Notes under the pieces: model-generated | What the model was told of the DNA's origin: nothing | The model's database searches: none | The model's input: the letters and a program-made list of their open reading frames with translations, nothing else | Made by a program: the position numbers and the translations under genes | Source: Anastatus disparis | Lineage: Eukaryota; Arthropoda; Insecta; Hymenoptera; Eupelmidae | Reading direction: 5' to 3' | NCBI GenBank assembly: GCA_017163975.1 | Contig: JAFFSR010000221.1 | Coordinates: 8,122,001 to 8,186,000, forward strand | DNA: 64,000 bases | Part shown: one piece after another, positions 27,201-39,200 of the stretch | Layout of the letters: every line of letters begins with the position of its first letter | How positions within the stretch are numbered: position 1 is the first letter of the stretch

Positions 27201-30200
27201 ACTAATCAAAGGTCTAACGATACTATAATATCCCATCGTATTATTATTTAGAAATGGACTAAGTTATATACACATGTACCGATAGCTTGTAAAAGGAATG
27301 AAATTAATTGAGTTCCTAGCGCAACTATACAATAACGACGTTTTCTCACTTGCTGTGTATAAATATGTGTATATGTATGCATGTGTATATACCGACAAAC
27401 AGCCGTTACACGTCAATGGATAACGTGTAAACGTGTGCATCGTTAACGAGTTCTTTGCACGCGCGTTTGTGTGTTGCATATAAAAAAAAAAGGAACGAAG
27501 CATTCTTATATATATTTATACTCTTGTTGAAGAATAAAAATTTCTATGCATGTGAATGTTACCGCGCCTATAACCGTATAAAGACAGATTCATAATATTT
27601 GTAGTTGGAAAGAAAAAAAAGTTCACGGTGTAATGGATGTGTTATGGATGGTAGAAAGGTGCGAAGAAGATTCAACATTTTTAGAATCTTACTGTAATAT
27701 TCTATTTAGCGTTTATAGTGTTCTAAAAACCGATTGCTTCAATTCTTAAAGCTGTACTTTTTTCTTGTGAAATAAGTCAATAAAAATACAATTTTTTATA
27801 AATTATTTTAATGATTAATTGCCGATTTTACAGTTTTATTAGAAATTTCAACGTACATTCAGAATTCACATGTTGTACAAGACAAACGAGATTTTAGGTA
27901 CGCTGTTTTTAACAATATGAAATAAGAAAGTAGTTAATGACAATGTGCAAAGAAATTTGGGTTGTTGAAGTACATAACGACTTTTTAACTATACGCGATA
28001 AACTTTTTAAATTATAAGCGTGAATGAATTTTTAATTAAATTCATATTAGTTTAACGGTTAGAATTTTTATGTTGTTTATCCTACTGTGCTATTGTTTGA
28101 ATAGAGAATTTTTCAAATAGTATGTAAAATTGAAGAAAAAGATTATTTTGTTTTTTTAGATATCTTAATTTGTCTATAAAAATATTGAGGCCAGTCGTAA
28201 AGTACAGATGAAAGAAAAAAAAAACATTAATGTCTCCTTGTGTCAATATCTATTTGAAGAAATGTGTGAGATATGCGTTAAAACTAACAGCATTATGAAA
28301 GCACTTGTATAATAATTCATGCAGAAGAAGCAAACATTTCGAAATATTTAATACGACATGTTAATCAAAAACAAGCATATAAAAAAAAATAAGGTTATAC
28401 AAATTTTTAAGTAAATAATTAATGCATTGAGAATGGTTATATCGAATGAGAAAATTTTCTATTATTATTTTAGATTTTTTTCTTTCTTTTTGTTGCTCTT
28501 ATTCAGAAAAACATTTTTCATCCTTTTCTTTTAACACCTTACGTATAACATATAGAAAAATGTTCACACCATTAATCATTACGTGTTTCGAAATTTAAAA
28601 AAAAATACATAGGCTAATATTAAATCATTGAATAGCCATTCTTAAATTTTCACAACAGTATTATGTTAAAAATTCTTAGGGGGAAATTATCTCACATGTA
28701 TATTTTATTTTTTTCTTTATGTCTAAATGTACTTTCTGCGAAATCCAGAAAAATTGTAACAGATACAAGTACTGTTTATTTTTCTCTATTCCAAGATTTA
28801 ATATACTGTCTTAATTATTTGATCTTTTCGAAAAATGAAGTTTTCTACTCGCTTCTATAATATAAAAAAGAAAAAAATTCAGCAAAACCGTACTGTAGCC
28901 ACGCAAAGTTTTGATCTTTGACGGCTGAACTCCCCGTCATATCTTTAAAACAATTGTGCGTACATATATATGAGTTACACGCATGAAAAGTCAGAATCTC
29001 CAAGCATAATACACTTCAACAACAAAGTAGAAAAAAAAGAAAAAAAAAAGAAATAAAGAAAGAAAGAAAAAAAAAATTAGCTTACTGTATTCAAGCGAGG
29101 GCGTACTGACATAGGCGTTTCACTTCCTCGAGAATTTGCGCTTAACTTTTTTCCCACGACAGGCGAGAGAGTGAAAAGCGCGAATAAGACAAGAGAAAGA
29201 AACGAAATGAAACGAGCTCTACGTACTCCATGTATGATGTCTTTCTAATTGGAGAATAGAAATAAAGGCGAGAACTTTTCTACACATGAGATTTTTCATC
29301 TCAAATGCTCGTTACTAAGGAAGATACAATCAATCTTCTAGAAGATGTTAAAGTTAAGATATAGTTAAGAAGTCAAGGAAATGTTAAATGTGATAATATG
29401 TGAAAACATTATTTTTTTTAACGGTAAGAGTAATTTATGTTTTTTAATATTCATTCTTGATTCTTTATTTATTTAATAATTTTAAATGTACGTTGGGTAA
29501 AAAAATATTTGAAAATATTTGTCGAGTAAAAAAATTGATTAAATGAGCACAAAGGTAGGAAGAAAATTCATCTTTAATGCAATAATAAAACAAACTAAAA
29601 TGTATAGACTTTAACCTTCAAAGTGAGGCTTGATTTAATTAGAAAATTTATAGTTATAATTTACTAAAAGTGAGTATCCTTTGAAAAGTTAACAAAATTT
29701 AATCAGCTCATAGCCGCACTAAAAGCTAAGAGCAATATCAATGCTTTTAAGAGGTTTCATTTTATATTAAATCAAAGAACGTTTTCATTCAGCTTTTAAA
29801 TACTAAATAACAATTTTTTAATTCCCCAGTTTATACAAGATATTTTTCAATTATATCATGCTAATATTAAATACAAGTGCAATTAGAAAAATTATCGATA
29901 AAATACGAGATGAAAAAAAATTATTTGTAAATAAAATCAATAAAAAAACAAATTGAAATTAATATATAACTTTAAATATGTAAAAATAATTTAAAATACA
30001 TTTTTTATTACATTAGATAGTCTCCATTAACGTAAATTATTATTTGAAAATAAAATAATTTTAACTTTTAATGAAAATATTATTATTCTTATAAAAAATA
30101 GTATTCCCTTTCAATATCATCAATCATCACAAAATTATGCAATTTTTTATTAAACATTACATCTTAAATATAATTAATCATTATTAAAATTCATAATTAT

Positions 30201-33200
30201 ATCCCAAAAAAAAATTCAAAGTAAGAATCAATGTCTCAACTCCCACAACTCGTAATGGCCATGACAACCATTCAAGGCATTTCCCAAAAAAGAGAGAAAA
30301 TAAAAAAAAAAAAAACTATTAACCAAAACCACAAAAGGTCAAATCATTTTGTATTCTTTTAGAGCAAAAATGAAAAAAAAGTAAAAAAACATGGTGTAAA
30401 GACTTGAAAAAAAACGAGCTTCATTAACAGAATATTTAAAGTTACGTATTATACCGATCAACCGTAGAAACTTTGGTGCCGCTCCAAAAAAAGAATGAAT
30501 AAGGAAAATGAAAAAAAAAATAAAACAAAGATAGCCACAATGTGTGCGGGTGACCATGGGCCCTTTTTACATTACGCGCGTGTACAGGTTGCATCTCTCG
30601 TTATAACAGAGATCTTTTCTTATAAAGTTGAATTAGGCCAATATAAAAGCGCGCACATCTGCGCACTCTACTGTTCTTCTGTCCTCAAGGTTGATTTGAC
30701 TTTCACATTATTTATGTTTTTTTTCTTCTTCTTAATACTTGTCTTCAGATACAAAATTTATATGTCAAGCAAGTAATTTTTAGTTTTTTACAGTATCTTT
30801 AATAAAAACTTAAAAAAAACAAAATTATCATTGCAGTTTTGTGAATTCGATTTTCTTTAGTCCTTCGAAGTTGTTTTAAAACTTGTTAGAAAGATTTTAA
30901 CGATTTAAACTTTTTTCTCTTGAAAAGATAAATTTAGTTGTAAACAGGTTTGTGTTAACATGTTTTTTACTTTCCTTATTTTTTATTTCAATATAAATTC
31001 AATAAAGATTTGTATTAAGTAATATTAAGATATCATTATTACTTACTTAACTAATTTCTCGATGTTCAATAAATTATAATTTTATTCTAGAATTGAACAT
31101 GTACATTTAAGGTAGCTTTTTGAATTACATAAATTTTTACACGTATATAGAAAATTGATGTTACGCAACAAATATAAATCTCGATAAATTAGCTTCGGTA
31201 GTTTTACTTTAAATAACTTTTATGATAGTCTAATTAAGAAGCTGCCTTGGTGATGATAATTTATTAGCATAAAAAGAAACTTAATTATTTACGTTTGCAT
31301 CATGCTCGTAATAACATTAAATTAATCTTTTTTTTTTCTCTTTAACAATTTAAGGTATAATTTAATTGAATAATTTTATATGACGCAATACAGATTTCCT
31401 TTTTTATGCACGTAAGAGAAACAATGTCTTTCATCAAACCGAAAATTATATCGATTAAATGGAATGTCACAGTCTTATAAATCAAATGTCAAGGTCAATA
31501 CGTAATATCTCGTTTATTCATTAAGTATATTTTTTAAAACTCTTTTACGACCGTCTGTATATCTACGAATTTCTATATTTAAAGCATTTTTATACTCTTT
31601 ATAATTAACATAACTAGTATAGTGATACTTAAAAATTTTACGAGTTTTGTTTGAGAAAAGATTTCTGAAGATAATATCTCCGTCTTTTTTTATAACATTT
31701 AATTTAAAAAAAAAAAGATATATATATAAATCTATAGAATTGTAATTCCCCATGCACCTACTTGGTATTCTATGAGCATACTGAAATTTATTTTCCCACT
31801 ATTTCAAAACATTATTTTTTTCTTCTCTTTCCTAAGCACATTACACTGTTATCGCCGTACATGGCTTTTGCAGAAGGCCGTTACACTTATATCTTAGTCA
31901 CGACTTTGAATATTTGTTTCGAATAGCCGATAAAATATTTCTATTATTTAAAAAAAAAATAACCGTTTAATAATATATTTAAAATGCAGCCTTTAAAAGG
32001 AAAAAAAGACAATAAAAATAATTTTATATTTTATATATTTTTTTGTATACGAACGAGGTTAATGATTGCAAAATAATGGAAATTTGATAGAAGAGAAAGG
32101 CATATACGTATAGAAAAGCAGTTTCCTAAAGTTAATTACGAAAGGAACATAGTACAATAGCAACGTATAACGACTGTAAAAAAAAATGAAAAAGAAATAA
32201 AAACAAGAGCCAATCATTCGTATAACGAGTTATTGTTCGTTAATTGCTACTTATCACAAGGTAGAATCGTTAAATTTTACTCCTAATTTGAGCATAAAAT
32301 CTGTTTCCGTTAAATAACTTCTTATTTACAACAATACAGGCAACGTATTAGAACAATATTAAAAATAGATTAATTTTCGACATATTAGATTGATTAGTAT
32401 TTAATTAGTCTATTATGTTTGTTTGTAAACATTGTGCAATATAAAATAAAAAAAATATTAATTACTTAAAGTGATCTGATACAATTACATTTTCACATAT
32501 TCGAATTGCAAGAAGAAACAATTCGTATATATTAGTAAGAATGTGGATTGTAAATTATCAAGAGAATTGCATAAATTTTTTTTTATTTTTCATTCATCAT
32601 AAAAAAATGAATTAAATTTATTAAAAAAGTTTTATGTTGTATATTTTAATTTTCAATTACTAATATTTTCTTCGACTTAATAATGTATTATATTTTTTAA
32701 AATTTTATTTAATTGTTGCTATTTAAATTAAAAAAAAATTTTTTAATAATTTTTTAAGTTTTTATGTTTATATTCTACTCATATATTGTATTGGACAGTA
32801 ATGTCCGTTTTTTATCAATAAATAAATAAATAAATAAATAATGAATTTATTCATTTTTTTAGTGTATTTAACTAGCAACATCAATTTTATTTTTTTATTT
32901 TATTTAACGTCGCTGTATTTATGCTATCATTACGATGCTAATTAGCAACGGAGATTTCAGTGTGTTTGTGAAAAAAGCACTTATAACGTACAGCGGTGCT
33001 TGTATTAATCGGCTGAGAGTGGGATTCGAACACGGGCCCTCGAGATTACGAATCCAACGCTCTACCGAATGAGCCACAGGGGATCTCTTATGCTTTGTAT
33101 TAATAATTTTAGTTTTATCAATTTCAATTAGTAATATCAAATTAAATAATTTATTACTCGATATATTTCAAAAACTGAATAGTAAAAAATATACATATTA

Positions 33201-36200
33201 TAAATATGCAAGACTAAAATCTATTAAATTTTTTATTCGTTTGAAAAGATTGAATAGGTATATAAATGTTTAAGTGATAAGAAGGAAAGTAAAAAATCTT
33301 TGTAACGATTGGCATTTTACAAATTGAATTTATCTAAAACTTAAGTTTATCTGCTCTAGTTGGTTATAAGCTAACAAATTGTTTTCTGTCTGTTCTCTCT
33401 TTAAAAAAAAAAAAATTTTACAACGAATTGTGTAACGTTTTATGATATGTTCACGAAACGAAAATTCAATCTACAGAATGCCATAAGGAGATTTTCTTGT
33501 CATCAAAAGAAATGAGCTTTTAGTATATCACGAGAAGGGACTAAAGTAAATCCTTTATATATTATATTAGTTTCATTAATCATTGACATTATCTATTACT
33601 AATATCTGATCAAACAAATTATATGTTCATTATTTTAAAATTATGGATTATTTTATTAATATTTTTATAAAATTCAATAAAATATGATGTAGATACTTTA
33701 TAAAGAATAAATACAGGTGGTATTTCAATTTCTCTTGTAACTGTGACGTGCAAGAGATTTATTATCTCATATACATTCTAAAATTATTTTATTCACATCT
33801 TGATATGTTAATAAGGAATTTTTAAAAAATATATCGATTTATCTTATATTATCGATTAAATGATAAGTCAATTAAATAAAAAATAAAAATACATATAAAA
33901 GAAATATTTAAAATATTAAAGAAATATCTGTATAATAGGAAAAAAGTAATCGTAAATTTGCCATCTTATTCAATACGTAGAAATTTGAAATAGTTAATAA
34001 ATCATAATAATAAAAAAAGTCAAACTAAACAAACCAATTGATTAACAGATTTTGATCGTTAAGCTTGAAAAAAAATGTATAATGCGATTTTCTCATTCCA
34101 ACAATATAAACGCGCTATTATATGAAACGTTAAAAGGTGAGTGTAAACGGGAAACACAGAGAGAAAGAGAGAAAACGTTTTGTTGAAACGAAGCAAAAGT
34201 ATTATATAGTAAGCACGGCAGGCACACTCGTCGTCAAGCGACAATAAACGGAGGACCAAGCCTTGTTCGGCATTGTTTGCTGATCGGCACGCCTTGCGCA
34301 ACGTTATATATATATATATACATAAACTGCGAGAGGACAGAGAACTCCAAGCTTTTTATATACTTGGTATACAATATATATTTGTGTATATTTGTATTGA
34401 AAAAAAAATAGATTTTTTGAATGAGAAATATCAATTAACGTTACATGAATAAGGAAAGCAGCGAGATAGACGTGATTTACATTATTATATTGAAAGTGTA
34501 AAAAAAATAAATCTTGTGAAAGAGTTATTGGTCTTTAAAAAGAGGTTTTAATAAACATCCGCTTAAGTATCCAACATATCGGCTTACTAAATAACTGTAT
34601 ATAATTGATTGTATAATGGATACACCGTAAACATTATTTTAATAGGGGTAATGTTACCCCTAGTTTTTTTCTCCTATCTCTTTCTGTAGTCAATACATAA
34701 ATAAAAAATTTTATTTTTATAAGTTCGAAGCGTGGGATATTCATATATTGATGATCGGACGAGTAATGACTTTATAATTGACTTTTGTTGGACTAGAAAA
34801 TTATATTATATATCTTAGATATTTATTTTGAGTCATCTGATTCAGCGAGAATCGTACATATAATTGTAATACAATGACTGATAAAATTTCATTCGATACA
34901 TTCTTATTTAGAATGAGTTAATGTTTTTATTTTAAATTAACGGTTAAAAAGACAGTTATTATTTTTAGAATATTATTTCAATTGATACGAATGAAAATAA
35001 ATTATTTGTAAAAGCAATCTAATTTTGGCCGATGATCAGAGATGTTTATTCTAAGCGAAATAACGTTATATATTTTCAAATTTTATTTTTATTAAACGTA
35101 ATGAGTATTAATAATTTCGATTGTAATGATTTTATTGTTTGTTAAATAAATGAATTTAAGTAATAAAGTATTTATTGATCCAAAAGACTTTGAGCGTATG
35201 TGGCGGAAGGACAATGTCATTTCCAATTCCATCACATGATTAAATCTCTTAAATCTATTTTTTGTTATTTTAATGTTGATGGAATATTTATCTTTGATCG
35301 TTAATTATTGATAGAAAGGATAACAAACATAACAACGTAGTTTATCTGTTTGTCCTGAAAAGGGGGAATTCATAATTGCTCTCAAAACGTTAGCTTGATA
35401 AATTAATATTTGAACTAAGCTTGTTTGGATCAATAAATACTTTATTACCTCGAATCAATAAAATAAATTTAAGTACATAATTTAAGAGTCCTTGCGATGA
35501 TTGCGTAATAATAAAAAATATAAAATTTACATTGAATTGAAATATGAATTTCACATTTAATAAGAGACCTTGTTGTAATGTTACGATTAGTTACAGAAGT
35601 AGGTTTTGCAGCATTAATTTAAACTCATAAAACTGAAAGTAGAATAAATTTTTAAAAATACAATGGATGCGATGAACTTATTCTCCATTTTAAAACAATA
35701 AGTAACTTTGAATTGTATCATTAATAATGATATAATGATTTATTATATTAAGTTAAGAAAATGTAACAGTAAAAATAAGTATAATGAAAGATGACATTGT
35801 ATGACAAACAATTGTTATGCAAAATAGTTTTTTAATTAAAAATACAAATTACTAAGATCATTAAGAAGAATATAAATATACTTTATTGGTAATAATGAAA
35901 AAAAATTCTTTAATTAAATAATTATTAATGTCCAATTTCGCTAGCCAATTTAAAGTAACCATAAATTATTAAAAAAAAAAGAAAACCCTTATTAGATTAC
36001 CGTTAAACTTACAGAATGTAAACAACGCCATAAAACCGCACGAATTATATTCCTCTAAGATAATCTGGAGTCCCTTAATCGATGCGGCTCAATTAAAGGT
36101 ACGAGTCAAAGTAAAAATAGAAAAAAAGTTGTAAATAAAATAAAGTATAAAAAAAAGCAAACTCATCCTCGTTTTATATATAGTTGTGAAGTATATCAAT

Positions 36201-39200
36201 GCTCGCGGCAAAATGTGCAGAGCTCTCTTCGGAGTTCAATGCACAGCGTGAAAAGAGAAAGTATCGACTCCTTTATAATCCTGACTGGAGATCGGCCGGG
36301 CAAGGTCGGCCGATCGTGAAAACGAGCAGCTGATCGACGACAAGAAAGAGAAACATTAAAAGTAAGAGAGTTGCTCATATAGATATATACATATTACACA
36401 TACGTTCAGTTGTTCCAAGTCCTTGGCAAAGGATTTTAAGTCCGAAAGGGAAAACGAATGACATGCTATGTCGTTTTTTTCTTTTTCCTCTCTTTCTTTA
36501 CTTTCGTCTGTTTTTACGAGATAACGAGGCTTTTGTAGTTAGAGTAGAAAAAGAGGGATGATTTACGAGTCTACTGATTGTGATTTGTTGGCTTTTCTTA
36601 CTAATTGAAAATCTAAAGACGTCTGTCAAACATGACATGAACAATAACAAAAATTACGTTACCTATCTATACAATTTTCAATATTTGGATAACAATCAAC
36701 TTTTATAAAGCTCAATTTTTAATATCGAAATTCCTATAGCACAGTATATTGGTAGAAATGAAGATATGTAATCAGTCGTATCAATTATTAATGTTTTTAA
36801 TTCAATTCTATTCAATTTTACTTAATAAGTCATTTTATTTTCAATCATCGACATTTATTATCATCTGAAATTCATATTGTTCGAAATTTCATAGGTAAAG
36901 TACTTTTAAGAAAATGAATATTCAGAAACGTTTAAAAATTTTGTACATCATATCCATATTATTTTTGAAATATTTTGTTGTACGAAATTCATTTAAATTC
37001 TGTCAGTAACTGCGTAGTGTTTCAATTAGCCTACACTGTGAGCAATTTTTATCTTTTAAAACTCGTGTGAAATAAACCATACATTGCTTGTTTCACACGA
37101 GATTGGACATTCTTCTTGAATTACAATGACAATAATTTTGTAAATAACAATAATAAATAGTATTTTAGTGACAGTCTTTTCATCCAGTTTTGCCATTTAT
37201 GTCTTTTTCTGTTATTTAAACGCAATAAAATTAGATTTATGTATACTTATTTAAATCTATAATGAAATGTAATTATTTAGTTTTAGTTTATATTGGAATT
37301 TTAATTCTTTATTTAAATCAAACATTTGAATCTTCGTTTAGATATTTGATTCTGTAATAAATTAAATTTTTAAATTTCTTATATAATTTTATTTGAGAAT
37401 AAGATATCAGTTTTCGAAACCTAATAAAATATTTTCTCTTTGCTCTAAATAATATTTTGTGCTAATTTACGTTTAAAAAAGAATTTTAATTCTCGACTCA
37501 CCTGTGCTTTACTATGAACCTCTTGTCCTGACCTCCACGTATTGATAGCAGGTTGTCTAGGTCCGCGTTTATCCAATAATAATTCACTTGGGCACTTTTC
37601 AAAGATGAGTACACGTTCAGCTACTGAACCACGCGTAAGGAACGGTCTCACAGGGTTATTGCCAGAACTTGTAGCAGCATTTTGTCTAATATGTTGTTTT
37701 TGTTGAGTAGTAAGTTCGGGATGAGGCACTGGTTCTACTGGTCTTGGTCTTGGTGAATTTAGTCGCAAACCCCATCTAGATGCTATGAAATCTTTTTCAT
37801 CTTTTCCATTTTCCTTTTCTTTTTCTTTATCTTTATCTTTGTCTTTTTCCTTTTCTTTGCTAACCTCTGCTTCAAATTTGGATCTCGTTGCTGCAACAAT
37901 AGGCTCACTGTTATTGAACGTTTCAATAGTCTTATTTTTTTGTTCTTCTAATCGCTGTTGCGTCGTTGCATTTTGTTGAGCTGCACGGTATCGTACTTTT
38001 GCATAGTCAACTGCTGACATTGAAGATAAATCATCTTTACTAAGATTTTTGACTTCGTTGCTTGGCGAGTGAATAATTTGCGCATTATGGACAATGTTGT
38101 TCACCAATCCCGTTGAATTGAGCGTACTCATTTGACTGGGAGAAATTAAAATAGGCTTGACTGGTTCTACTTTCGGCTTAGTTTCACGCACTATCACTGG
38201 TTTTTGTTTTGCAGGAGTTATTATTTTTTGGACCGGTTCTTCAGCTATGACAGCACCAGTTTTTAAAGCATTTATCAAGCGTTCCTCCTCTCGTGCAACT
38301 TCATCCAGATAATTTGTCGTGGAGTTTTCCTTTGGTATTGGTGCGTCATTCGACGATGGGCTTTTGAGGATTTGTATACCCGCAGGTTTCCGAGAGTCAT
38401 TGACAATTTTATTTTTCAATGGCCATGTAGTTAAACCAGAATCTCCTGGACTAATTTGACTTGATGAACCTGGTTGCGCTGAGTTTATTAACGTACTGAC
38501 TGGTCGCGTTTTCTGTTGAACAATAATTTTCGAAGGTTGAATTTCTGCAGGAAAAGATGGTTCGATCGTTTCAAGGAAAATTTCATTGTGATGAGAGCCA
38601 GGTGGTGACTGAACCACTTGAGGTTTAACTATTTGTGAAGGCCTATTAAAGTTGGTTGGTTTTAATTGAGTTGGTGTTTTTGGGGATGACTGTTGCGGAG
38701 TCGAATTCTGTTCAAATTTCTGTAATGCGAACTGAATAGATGAGGGTAAGGTCTTAGAAGGCGATCGCTGCCTCGATGCAGCAATACGCGCCTTATCCTC
38801 AACCACAAAGTTATTAACGAGCTTCTCCAGATTGTTATTGTCTTGCGCCAGGATGTCAACAGGACTGGTTGGTACTTTATTATTCCCAATAAAACTATTC
38901 ATCGACGATGAATTGTTGCTACTCGTAGATGTTGGAGTAAGCACGGTACCAAACTTGTCAACAGCTGTGGCGTTACTGTGACAGTTGAGGATCTCTGTAG
39001 GTGCCAAACCTTTTCTTTTCCAAGTTTGATAAATAGCTTCGGCGTGATCGCTGATCTGTTTAGCGATAGCAGCAATATCCTCGTCACCTGAATTAGAATC
39101 AGCTGGAAATTTACGTCTCAACTCATGTTTTGCTGTGGCAGCCATGCTGCTTGTCCTCTGATTAAGGATCCTATCTTCACGTTCTTCTGGTGCCAATTCG

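Larger units (their letters stand above)
16012..37501 (-). other. 21.5-kb first coding intron of PPP2R3
   Basis: No supported coding exon; the open frames present are short and of low complexity. It contains the GC-rich island at 19.2-19.9 kb, a SINE at 32.7-33.1 kb, scattered AAG, TAA and TA microsatellites (21323, 27150, 34310) and several islands of higher GC (17.5, 21.0, 29.1, 34.2, 36.2 kb) that may be regulatory. A weakly tRNA-like stretch at about 18300-18430 is too decayed to call. Confidence 0.75.

Noticed and set aside
33006..33090. Possible tRNA-Thr(CGT) gene
   Set aside because: A and B boxes are present, but the acceptor arms do not pair and the body matches the two SINE copies at 0.6 and 1.2 kb, so it is a SINE head.
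34640..34665. Short perfect palindrome TAGGGGTAA-TG-TTACCCCTA
   Set aside because: About 9 bp per arm with no flanking element or repeat; may be chance.
37445..37501. Last 18 codons of the 654-codon open frame
   Set aside because: They follow a good GTGAGT donor, and the upstream Q codon joins in phase to the next exon; this is intron read-through.
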